From the NCBI GenBank assembly GCA_016282095.1, contig JAEEJW010000161.1, positions 1-39,267 on the forward strand: 39,267 nucleotides of DNA, given 5' to 3'. Shown piece after piece: positions 17,476-25,307 of this stretch. The notes under the pieces are model-generated. The model ran no database searches, was not told the origin of the DNA, and was given only the letters and a program-made list of their open reading frames with translations. Every line of letters starts with the position of its first letter. The first letter of the stretch is position 1. The translations under genes and the position numbers were made by a program. The DNA comes from Ruminiclostridium sp. GTDB taxonomy: Bacteria > Bacillota > Clostridia > Oscillospirales > Ruminococcaceae.

Positions 17476-18909
17476 ATGAGATCGATCTTCAAGAAAGCTG
17501 CCGGTCTGCTCACAGCCGTTGTCATGGCTGTTACAGCGGCGGTAGTTCCCGTATACGCGGATGATTCCAGACAGAAGCTGCCGGATAACGAAGCAATGCG
17601 CTTCGTTGATTCCATGGGCGCCGGCTGGAATCTGGGCAACTGCTTTGACGCCAGCGACTGCACATGGGTCTCCAATGAGCTTGATTATGAGAGCGCATGG
17701 TGCGGAGCGAAGACAACAAAGGAGCTTATAAAAACGGTTAAAAATGCGGGATTCAACACTATCCGCATACCCGTGTCATGGCATAATCACGTCGATAAGG
17801 ATCTTAAAATCAGCAAGGCGTGGATGGACCGCGTGCAGGAAGTCGTAGACTGGAGCCTTGCCGAGGGTCTTTATGTCATCATCAATATACACCACGACAA
17901 CGACAAGAACGCCAACGCCTACTATCACCCGAGCGCTGCGATGAAGGACGCTTCCGTAAAATACATCAGAAGCATCTGGGAGCAGATCTCGGCAAGATTC
18001 AGGGATTACAGCGAGAAGCTGGTATTCCAGGGCATGAACGAACCGCGTCTTACCGGTACAAACTATGAGTGGTGGTACGATACGAAGAATGTTCCTGCCG
18101 ATGTGAAGACCGCGCTGGAGAACATCAATCTGTACAACCAGACTTTCGTTGATACGGTGCGCGCATCGGGCGGAAAGAACTCCGGCCGCTACCTGCTTAT
18201 CGTCGGCTATGCCGGAATGAACAATGAAGGCGGCGTGCTCTCGTCTTACTACAAGCTGCCGAAGGATACGACAGCGGATAAGCTGATCGTTGACTGCCAT
18301 TACTACGGCATAGGCGCAAGAACCTCGCTCCAGGTCATAGACGGTCTCTACAACAAGTACACTTCCAAGGGCACACCGGTAATGATCACCGAGTACGGCC
18401 TGAACGCCGACGGCTACAAGTACGTCGATAACGAGCAGAACGCTGTCACCCGCATGGGCGAGTTCATGGAATACGCAAGGAACCGCGGCATTTCTGCGGT
18501 TATCTGGGACAACAACAGCGGCGACAAGGGTCAGAAAGGTCACAAGTTCATCGACCGCAAGACTGCCAAAGTAATAGTTCCTACGCTTGTCAGCACGATC
18601 ACAGCGAAGGGTGCTCCGGCAATGAGCTCCGGCACAGCATCGGCAGCAAAGCCTGTTGTTACCGCGAAGTCCACAAAGACCGGAAGGGTAACACTTACAT
18701 GGGATAAGGTAGACGGCGCAACTAAATATGCGGTATATCAGTACAAGGACGGCAAGTACAAGGCACTTACCACAAAGCTTACAAAGACCACAGCTGCGAT
18801 AAAGGGCCTTAAATCCGGCAGTACATACAGGTTCGCAGTCCGCGCTTATGTCAACGGAAAGTGGACAACACTCACGTCCAAGGACGTTGTGAAGATCAAG
18901 GCTAAATAA
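17476..18909 (+). CDS. secreted glycoside hydrolase family 5 cellulase-type enzyme with C-terminal Fn3-like domain
   Basis: Signal peptide MRSIFKKAAGLLTAVVMAVTAAVVPVYA; GAGWNLGNCFDA, NTIRIPVSWHNHV, VIINIHHDN, LVFQGMNEPR (acid/base NEP), VMITEYG (nucleophile); C-terminal VTLTWDKVDGATKYAVYQYKDGKY..TYRFAVRAYVNGKWT. Confidence 0.93.
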   Translation: MRSIFKKAAGLLTAVVMAVTAAVVPVYADDSRQKLPDNEAMRFVDSMGAGWNLGNCFDASDCTWVSNELDYESAWCGAKTTKELIKTVKNAGFNTIRIPVSWHNHVDKDLKISKAWMDRVQEVVDWSLAEGLYVIINIHHDNDKNANAYYHPSAAMKDASVKYIRSIWEQISARFRDYSEKLVFQGMNEPRLTGTNYEWWYDTKNVPADVKTALENINLYNQTFVDTVRASGGKNSGRYLLIVGYAGMNNEGGVLSSYYKLPKDTTADKLIVDCHYYGIGARTSLQVIDGLYNKYTSKGTPVMITEYGLNADGYKYVDNEQNAVTRMGEFMEYARNRGISAVIWDNNSGDKGQKGHKFIDRKTAKVIVPTLVSTITAKGAPAMSSGTASAAKPVVTAKSTKTGRVTLTWDKVDGATKYAVYQYKDGKYKALTTKLTKTTAAIKGLKSGSTYRFAVRAYVNGKWTTLTSKDVVKIKAK

Positions 18910-18915
18910 ACGAAT

Positions 18916-18950
18916 ATGAACGGGCAGGTTAATCTGTCCGTTCATTTTTT
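18916..18950 (+). terminator. rho-independent terminator after the GH5 gene
   Basis: ATGAACGGGCAG gttaat CTGTCCGTTCAT tttttt (12-bp stem with one G-U). Confidence 0.85.
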
Positions 18951-19009
18951 ATGATTGCAGGAAAAACGTAGAAATCCTGCAAAAAATTTGAGATAGTGGC
19001 AAAAAACAC

Positions 19010-19038
19010 TTGACCTCGGAGAGAAAAAATAGTATAAT
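19010..19038 (+). promoter_or_regulatory. putative SigA promoter of pckG
   Basis: TTGACC (19010-19015), 17 nt, TATAAT (19033-19038). Confidence 0.7.
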
Positions 19039-19125
19039 ATTAGTGTATATTGCGAGGAGGGGACTCCCCGTAAAAATAATGGTAAAACTTTTTTTACAAT
19101 ATTTTAAAGTAAGGAGAAAACAGCA

Positions 19126-20946
19126 ATGATGACAAACAATCAGAACATCCTCAAGTGGTTTGAGGAAATGAAGGCTCTCTGCAAGCCCGACAATGTCGTA
19201 TGGATCGACGGCAGCGAAGAGCAGCTCGCTGAACTCCGCGAGGAGGCTTTCAGAACGGGTGAGATGATAAAGCTCAACCAGGAGAAGCTCCCGGGCTGCA
19301 TCTATCACAGAACAAAGCCCAACGACGTTGCTCGTGTTGAGGACAGAACCTTCATCTGCTCGAAGAGGAAGGAAGACGCGGGTCCGACAAACAACTGGAT
19401 GGATCCCGAAGAAATGAAGAAGATGCTCACACCGATGTACGACGGTGCCATGAAGGGCAGAACAATGTATGTTATCCCTTATTCCATGGGTCCGATCGGT
19501 TCCTATATCGCAAAGACAGGTATCGAGCTCACAGACTCCATCTATGTCGTTCTTAACATGGCTATCATGACAAGAATGGGCAAGAAGGTGCTCGACGCGT
19601 TCCCGGAGGACAGCAACGACTTCGTTCGCGGTCTCCATTCCAAGGCTGACGTTGATCCCGAGAAGAGATACATCGTTCAGTTCCCCGAGGAGAACACGAT
19701 CTGGTCTATCAACTCCGCTTACGGCGGAAACGTTCTGCTGGGCAAGAAGTGCTTCGCTCTGCGTATCGCTTCCTACCAGGGCAAGAACGAGGGCTGGATG
19801 GCCGAGCATATGCTTATCCTCGGCGTAAAGAAGCCCGACGGCAAGATCGTTTACATCTCCGCTGCGTTCCCGTCTGCCTGCGGCAAGACAAACCTCGCAA
19901 TGCTCATTCCGCCCGAGGGATACAAGAAGAAGGGCTATGAAGTATTCACAGTCGGCGATGATATCGCTTGGATGAAGCCCGGCAAGGACGGCAGACTCTA
20001 CGCTATCAACCCTGAGAACGGCTTCTTCGGCGTTGCTCCCGGAACAAATGCGAAGTCCAACTTCAATGCTCTTGAATCCACAAAGAAGAACGCTATCTTC
20101 ACAAACGTTGCTATCAACAAGGACGATATGACAGTATGGTGGGAGGGTCTCGACAAGAACCCGCCGGAGAACGCTCAGGAATGGACAGGTATCGACTGCA
20201 ACGGTAAGGAGTGGACTTCCCAGATCGACGAAAAGACCGGCAAGAAGAAGGTTCTCGCTCATCCGAACAGCCGTTTCACAGCTCCGGCTATAAACTGCCC
20301 GTGCCTCTCTTCCGAGTTCAATAATCCGGACGGCGTGCCGATCTCCGCTATGATCTTCGGCGGCAGACGTGCTTCCACAACTCCTCTGGTATATCAGTCC
20401 TTTGACTGGACACACGGTACTTATGTAGGTTCCGCTGTTTCTTCCGAGACGACAGCCGCGGCAACAGGCGCAGTAGGCGTGCTCCGTCACGATCCTATGG
20501 CTATGAAGCCCTTCATCGGATACAATGTAGGTGATTACTGGAACCACTGGCTCGAAATGGGTGAAAAGCTCGGCGACAAGGCTCCTAAGATCTTCAACGT
20601 AAACTGGTTCAGACAGGACGAGAACGGCAACTTCATGTGGCCGGGCTTCGGTGATAACATGAGAGTACTCGATTGGATCATCGACCGCTGCGAAGGCACA
20701 GTTGACGCTGTTGAAACACCTATCGGCTACGTTCCGAAGCCTGAGGACATCAACATCGAAGGTCTTGAAGGTGAAGTATCCATAGATACTATCAAGCGCC
20801 TCACAGACGTTGATAAGGACCTCTGGAAGAAAGAGATCAAGGAAATGCGCAGATACTATGACGAGGACATCAAGGCCAAGGGCGGCAATATCCCGCAGGC
20901 TCTCTATGATGAACTCGATAAGATCGAAGCTCGCCTGAATAAGTGA
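19126..20946 (+). CDS. pckG: phosphoenolpyruvate carboxykinase (GTP)
   Basis: FPSACGKTNLAMLIPPEGYKKKGYEVFTVGDDIAWMKPGKDGRLYAINPENGFFGVAPGTN; 606 aa; AAGGAG RBS. Confidence 0.96.
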   Translation: MMTNNQNILKWFEEMKALCKPDNVVWIDGSEEQLAELREEAFRTGEMIKLNQEKLPGCIYHRTKPNDVARVEDRTFICSKRKEDAGPTNNWMDPEEMKKMLTPMYDGAMKGRTMYVIPYSMGPIGSYIAKTGIELTDSIYVVLNMAIMTRMGKKVLDAFPEDSNDFVRGLHSKADVDPEKRYIVQFPEENTIWSINSAYGGNVLLGKKCFALRIASYQGKNEGWMAEHMLILGVKKPDGKIVYISAAFPSACGKTNLAMLIPPEGYKKKGYEVFTVGDDIAWMKPGKDGRLYAINPENGFFGVAPGTNAKSNFNALESTKKNAIFTNVAINKDDMTVWWEGLDKNPPENAQEWTGIDCNGKEWTSQIDEKTGKKKVLAHPNSRFTAPAINCPCLSSEFNNPDGVPISAMIFGGRRASTTPLVYQSFDWTHGTYVGSAVSSETTAAATGAVGVLRHDPMAMKPFIGYNVGDYWNHWLEMGEKLGDKAPKIFNVNWFRQDENGNFMWPGFGDNMRVLDWIIDRCEGTVDAVETPIGYVPKPEDINIEGLEGEVSIDTIKRLTDVDKDLWKKEIKEMRRYYDEDIKAKGGNIPQALYDELDKIEARLNK

Positions 20947-21089
20947 GTGGTCGCTGACGCTCGAGTGAGAAGAGAGTCGCTTGCGCTTGAGTGCCTCCGG
21001 CGGCCAACCCCTTTAAAAAGGGTTTGGATCCCTAAACAAATCGCTTCGCCTTGCAGATTCGTAAGGTAGTACGCCTTTTGAAAGTAAAG

Positions 21090-21123
21090 AAAAACTGCTC
21101 CTGTCGTCAGGAGCAGTTTTTTT
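21090..21123 (+). terminator. rho-independent terminator inside repeat copy 3
   Basis: aaaaaCTGCTCCT gtcgtc AGGAGCAGttttttt. Confidence 0.88.
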
Positions 21124-21132
21124 CGTGTAAAG

Positions 21133-21282
21133 ATGTCGATAGAAGAAATTCTGAAAGGATTCCCCACTACCCCTCTGCCAAAAGGAGCAGATGACTCTCG
21201 GGGGCGGCAGTCTTTTTCAGGACTTGTCGAACGCGGTCCAACGTGTACAAACGTGGGGCTGAAAAGTAAGCGGACCGTCTGA
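21133..21282 (+). CDS. candidate small ORF (49 aa) in repeat copy 3
   Basis: MSIEEILKGFPTTPLPKGADDSRGRQSFSGLVERGPTCTNVGLKSKRTV; first ~19 residues match the small ORF at 27394-27269 except two positions. Not in the supplied ORF track (below its size cut-off). Confidence 0.25.
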   Translation: MSIEEILKGFPTTPLPKGADDSRGRQSFSGLVERGPTCTNVGLKSKRTV

Positions 21283-21495
21283 GACAGGCCTGAAAAAGCG
21301 GCGCCCTTTGGTTACTTTCCGCCGCTGGAGGGGGAAAGTGACTCGCCTCGCGGAACGAAACTCCGACATAAAAAAATAATTAAGGCGCGGGCGAAATAAA
21401 ACGTAAAACGAGACTAACGGCTGTGAGGAAAAGCACATAATAACAAGAATACAAAAACAGCCCCTTCTGTAAGTGAACAAAAGGAGCTGTTTTAT

Positions 21496-22386
21496 TTACA
21501 TAGTTCTTTCGTCGCCGAAGAAGAACAGCGCAAGCGTGCCGGGGCCGGTATGCGACGTGATGATCGTACCGATGTCGAAAATCTTTATATCGTCACGTTT
21601 AAAATGCTTGAAATCCTTGACTATCATACTGCGCAGTTCCTCCGCCGCGTCAATGCAGTTGGAGTGCGCTATCCAGCACCGGCCTTTATAATCCTTGCCG
21701 CCGTCGGCGTGCTCTGCCATGGCTTCCGCAGTCCTGCGGATAACGTTCTTTATGCCGCGTACCTTGTCATACGCGATTATCCTGCCCTCGGCATTGAAGC
21801 GCATCAGCGGACAGATATTGAGTATCGTGGCTATTGCCGCCGAAGGCCCCGAAACGCGGCCGCTCCGCTTGAAATAATCCATTGTGATCGAGTAGAACTG
21901 ATAGTGCAGGTGAAGCCTGCTGTCAAGTATCCACTTTTCCGTTTCCTCGAAACTCTTTCCCTCATCGCGCATATCAGCCGCAATATCGACAAGCATTCCG
22001 TAGCCGGAGCAGGCCCCAAGCGAATCTATAACGCTTATCTTCCTGTCGGGATATTCGGCGCGAAGCTCTTCGGCAGCAGCCTCCGCATTCCCGTAGGAGC
22101 CGGTAATTCCGGAGCTTAATGTAACGTGTATGACGTCGCCCTTTTTCAGAAGCTCTTCAAAGAACTCCTTGTAACGGAACCGGTTTATCTGCGATGTAGT
22201 CGGTATAGCGCCGCCGGCAAGCAGCCGGTAGAAATTCGGCAGGGATTCCGGGTCTTTCCCGAGATCGTCCGTGTATTCCTGTCCGTTGGCGGAGTATGTG
22301 TAAAAAAGAACAGGCAACTCTCTTTTTTCAAGGTATGCGTAGGGGAGATCAACGGTTGATTCGCATGATAGAATGAATTTTCTCAT
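21496..22386 (-). CDS. DegV family (fatty-acid-binding) protein
   Basis: MRKFILSCESTVDLPYAYLEKRELPVLFYTYSANGQEYTDD; VTLSSGITGSYGNA; VIDSLGACSGYGMLV; MDYFKRSGRVSG. Confidence 0.93.
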   Translation of the reverse strand: MRKFILSCESTVDLPYAYLEKRELPVLFYTYSANGQEYTDDLGKDPESLPNFYRLLAGGAIPTTSQINRFRYKEFFEELLKKGDVIHVTLSSGITGSYGNAEAAAEELRAEYPDRKISVIDSLGACSGYGMLVDIAADMRDEGKSFEETEKWILDSRLHLHYQFYSITMDYFKRSGRVSGPSAAIATILNICPLMRFNAEGRIIAYDKVRGIKNVIRRTAEAMAEHADGGKDYKGRCWIAHSNCIDAAEELRSMIVKDFKHFKRDDIKIFDIGTIITSHTGPGTLALFFFGDERTM

Positions 22387-22431
22387 TTCGCGTCCTCGCT
22401 TTTCGGAGTATTGTGATATTTTACTGTTTTT

Positions 22432-22460
22432 AGTATAACATTACTGCGCCGATTTGTCAA
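22432..22460 (-). promoter_or_regulatory. putative SigA promoter of the DegV-family gene
   Basis: Reverse strand TTGACA, 17 nt, TATACT. Confidence 0.65.
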
Positions 22461-22489
22461 GAACGTAAAAAATATTTTCTTAAATGATA

Positions 22490-23086
22490 TCAATCATCAC
22501 CGAAGAAATGGAAGTGATCTGTGATCTTATCAGCCAGCTTCGAGATAACGCTGTCCTTGATAGCATTCTTCGCGGCGTCGGGGATAAGTCTGTTCTTCAC
22601 ACCGTAAAGCTGTATTGTACCGCCCTTCTTGAATACGATCCTTGTAATATCGTAGGTAGAAGGCGCGTTGTAGAAGTTGTCGAGACTCTCGCCTTCGTCG
22701 GTGTACATCTCGATATCGGATTCCGGAGCTATGCCCTGGTTGACCATCATCGCCTTGATCTCTGTGAGCTTATCGCCCTTGTATATCTCGGTATAGCGGT
22801 CAGACTGATATTTCAGTATTTCCTCTTCGCTCATGGTCGTTTCCACAGTCGTTGTGACCGGAGCTGTCGTAGTTGCTGCCGTTGTCGTAGTTTTTGCGGC
22901 GGTTGTGGTTTTCGGCGCGGCAGTTGTCGCGGGTGCCGCAGTAGTCGAAGGTGCGGCCGTTGTAGTCGTAGTCGCTGCCGAAGCAGGTACCTCTGCGGCT
23001 TTCGTAGCCGCTCCGCATGACGAGAGCAGGGAAACTGCCGCTATCATGCCCGCGGCGACGGTTGTGCGAATAACATTGGTTTTCAT
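22490..23086 (-). CDS. lipoprotein with Thr/Ala-rich linker, unknown function
   Basis: Start at internal Met 23086: MKTNVIRTTVAAGMIAAVSLLSSCGAA lipobox, TTTTTAAPSTTAAPATTAAPKTTTAAKTTTT linker, ~110 aa C-terminal region. Confidence 0.75.
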   Translation of the reverse strand: MKTNVIRTTVAAGMIAAVSLLSSCGAATKAAEVPASAATTTTTAAPSTTAAPATTAAPKTTTAAKTTTTAATTTAPVTTTVETTMSEEEILKYQSDRYTEIYKGDKLTEIKAMMVNQGIAPESDIEMYTDEGESLDNFYNAPSTYDITRIVFKKGGTIQLYGVKNRLIPDAAKNAIKDSVISKLADKITDHFHFFGDD

Positions 23087-23116
23087 TTTTCTACTCCTTG
23101 ATTTCTGCAATATATT

Positions 23117-23698
23117 TTATATTTTTGTAAGAGAATCCGCCCTTATGTATGTGTACATCTGGCCGGCCTCTTCATAGCAGTCCATAACGCCGCGGACACG
23201 GATATCGTCCTGTACTTCGGGGTAATCTCCGGGGTAGGAGGCGCCTGTGAGTATGAATTCAAGCCCCTGCACGCAGCAGGCAGTCGCGTCCGGCACGACA
23301 ACAAAGAAATATCTCGTGTCAGACCCGTCGTAGACCATAGTGTCGAAATATCCGTCTACCAGAAGGCTCTTGCCGTAGTAGCTGTCCGGGTTTATCATCA
23401 TATCGTAGATGACAGAGTATATCATAGTGGAATTCATCTGCGTCAGGTCGATATCCACCGCGGTACCGTCCTGTGACGCGGGAGTTTCCGCCGCGGCAGC
23501 CGTGGTCTCCGGAGCAGCCGCAGTAGTCGCTGAGGCTTTCGGAGCAGCCTCCGAAGCCTGTGCAGCGGCTTCGCTCATTATGTTGTTTATCAGCGCACTC
23601 GGGCTGTCCGGAGCTTTCGCGGCAGGCTGCTGAGCACAGGACGAACACAGAAGAAGCGCCGCAGCTGTAAGAGCGGCGGCCTTTGCAGTTTTTTTCAT
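23117..23698 (-). CDS. lipoprotein with DATACCVQGLEF motif, translationally coupled to the zinc ABC permease
   Basis: Start at internal Met 23698 (TGATG overlap with permease stop): MKKTAKAAALTAAALLLCSSCAQQP lipobox; NPDSYYGKSLLVDGYFDTMVYDGSDTRYFFVVVPDATACCVQGLEFILTGASYPGDYPEVQDDIRVRGVMDCYEE. Confidence 0.82.
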   Translation of the reverse strand: MKKTAKAAALTAAALLLCSSCAQQPAAKAPDSPSALINNIMSEAAAQASEAAPKASATTAAAPETTAAAAETPASQDGTAVDIDLTQMNSTMIYSVIYDMMINPDSYYGKSLLVDGYFDTMVYDGSDTRYFFVVVPDATACCVQGLEFILTGASYPGDYPEVQDDIRVRGVMDCYEEAGQMYTYIRADSLTKI

Positions 23699-24537
23699 CA
23701 AGCCTTCCTCCTTGTGAAGAGAGAAACTATACAGAATATAAAGAATACCGCGATATCTGTAACGACGATAGTCGAGCCGACAGGCGTTCCCGCCATTATG
23801 GAGGTGAAGATACCCACACCCGCGCATATAACAGAGATAACGGCGGAGCAGATTATCACGCTCCTGAAGCTGCGGAACACTCTCATAGCCGACAGGGCAG
23901 GGAATATTATGAGCGCCGATATAAGCAGCGAACCCACAAGGTTCATCGCAAGCACGATTATGAGCGCGGTTATTATCGCTATCAGCAGGTTGTAGCCCTC
24001 GGCCTTTACGCCGGCAGCCTTTATGAAGTTCTCGTCAAACGTCACCGCGAATATCTTGTGATAGAACAGCAGGAACACTGCGATAACTATGACCGACATT
24101 ATTATGCAGAGGATAACGTCCTCGGGTTTCAGCGTAAGTATGGATGTTGAACCGAACAGCGTCGTGCAGACATCGCCGGAGATGTTCGCCGAGGAGGGGA
24201 ACAGGTTCATCAGCATATAGCCCACAGCAAGCGCTCCCACGGAGATCATCGCTATTGCTGCGTCGCCGTTTATCTTCGCGTTCTGACCTGTCCGCAGGAG
24301 CAGCACCGCCGAAATAACGGTTATCGGCAGAACGACATACATATTGTTTGTAAGCCCCAGAACTCCCGCTATCGCCATTGCGCCGAACGCGACGTGTGAA
24401 AGCCCGTCCCCGATGTAGGAGAAGCGTTTCAGCACCAGCGTCACGCCCAGCAGGGAGGAGCAGAGCGCTATGAGAAGCCCGACTATCAGCGCGTACCACA
24501 CAAACGGGTAGCTGAAATAAAGCTGTAATTTCGCCAT
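23698..24537 (-). CDS. znuB: metal (zinc/manganese-type) ABC transporter permease
   Basis: MAKLQLYFSYPFVWYALIVGLLIALCSSLLGVTLVLKRFSYIGDGLSHVAFGAMAIA: ABC-3 family permease. Confidence 0.9.
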   Translation of the reverse strand: MAKLQLYFSYPFVWYALIVGLLIALCSSLLGVTLVLKRFSYIGDGLSHVAFGAMAIAGVLGLTNNMYVVLPITVISAVLLLRTGQNAKINGDAAIAMISVGALAVGYMLMNLFPSSANISGDVCTTLFGSTSILTLKPEDVILCIIMSVIVIAVFLLFYHKIFAVTFDENFIKAAGVKAEGYNLLIAIITALIIVLAMNLVGSLLISALIIFPALSAMRVFRSFRSVIICSAVISVICAGVGIFTSIMAGTPVGSTIVVTDIAVFFIFCIVSLFTRRKA

Positions 24538-24544
24538 GAATTCG

Positions 24545-25294
24545 TTAGTCAATCCCGTTTTCCGTCCTTTCCACGGATTCTTCCTGTATGTGCGCACTTT
24601 CGGAGAAGATCCTGCCTGTTTCGCTTTTCAGATAATCGGCTGTTCTGCCGAAGAAGAGCTGATGATGCGCACCTATGTGGAGTATGTGTGAAGCGTATCT
24701 GATCGCCGCCCCGAAGTCATGTGATACCATGATTATCGTCACACCGTTCCTGTTAAGCTCCGCGATCAGATCGTAGAGATCGAGCTGCGCCTTCGGGTCG
24801 AGACCGGTGACCGGCTCGTCAAGGAGCAGTACCTTCTGCGCAGCGCAGAGAGCACGCGCGATGAGCACGCGCTGCTGCTGACCTCCGGAAAGCTCGCGGT
24901 AACAGCGCTTCGCCAGATCTGTTATTCCCAGACGCTCCATTGTGCTGCGTACCATTTCTTTTTCTTCCTTCTTGTAGAAAGGCCGCAGTCCGCATTTCGG
25001 CAGACAGCCCGAAAGCACTATCTCCTGCACCGAAGCAGGGAAGTCTCTCTGTATTGCATTCTGCTGCGGCAGGTAGCCTATATCTCCGGCCTTCATATCG
25101 GCAGGCCGTTCCATGATGCCCGACATAGGCTTGTTCAGCCCGAGCAGAGCTTTTATGAGAGTGCTCTTTCCCGAGCCGTTCTCACCGAGTATGCAGAGAT
25201 AATCGCCCTCGGTTATATCGAAGTTCAGACCGCTTACAACGGCGCTGCCCTCCCAGCCGAGTACTATATCCTGACAATGAAGCAGGTTCCCCAT
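24545..25294 (-). CDS. znuC: metal ABC transporter ATP-binding protein
   Basis: LGENGSGKSTLIKALLGL Walker A, LSGGQQQRVLIARAL signature, LLLDEPVTGLD Walker B. Confidence 0.93.
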   Translation of the reverse strand: MGNLLHCQDIVLGWEGSAVVSGLNFDITEGDYLCILGENGSGKSTLIKALLGLNKPMSGIMERPADMKAGDIGYLPQQNAIQRDFPASVQEIVLSGCLPKCGLRPFYKKEEKEMVRSTMERLGITDLAKRCYRELSGGQQQRVLIARALCAAQKVLLLDEPVTGLDPKAQLDLYDLIAELNRNGVTIIMVSHDFGAAIRYASHILHIGAHHQLFFGRTADYLKSETGRIFSESAHIQEESVERTENGID

Positions 25295-25307
25295 ACTTAT
25301 CTTTCCT

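Larger units (their letters stand above)
20947..21408 (+). repeat. composite dispersed repeat, copy 3 (opposite orientation to copies 1, 2, 4)
   Basis: GTCGCTGACGCTCGAG and GTCGCTTGCGCTTGAG units, CCCCTTTAAAAAGGGTT hairpin, AAATCGCTTCGCCTTGCAGATTCG..GTAGTACGCC, terminator, GTCGATAGAAGAAATTCTGAAAGGATTCCCCACTACCCCT and GGGCGAAATAAAACG; all appear in the reverse complement of 27184-27597 (partly diverged 21210-21380). Confidence 0.82.

Noticed and set aside
18949-20547. 532-aa reverse-strand ORF opposite pckG
   Set aside because: Antisense shadow of the well-supported pckG frame; Cys/Val/Leu-rich composition with no domain motifs.
21217-21480. 87-aa reverse ORF in repeat copy 3
   Set aside because: Translation derived from repeat mosaic (..RRVTFPLQRRKVTKGRRFF..), typical of spurious ORFs over intergenic repeats.
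22800-23020. Overlapping ORFs in three frames in the Thr/Ala-rich lipoprotein linker
   Set aside because: Products of GC-rich low-complexity sequence; only the frame with a lipobox and downstream domain is credible.
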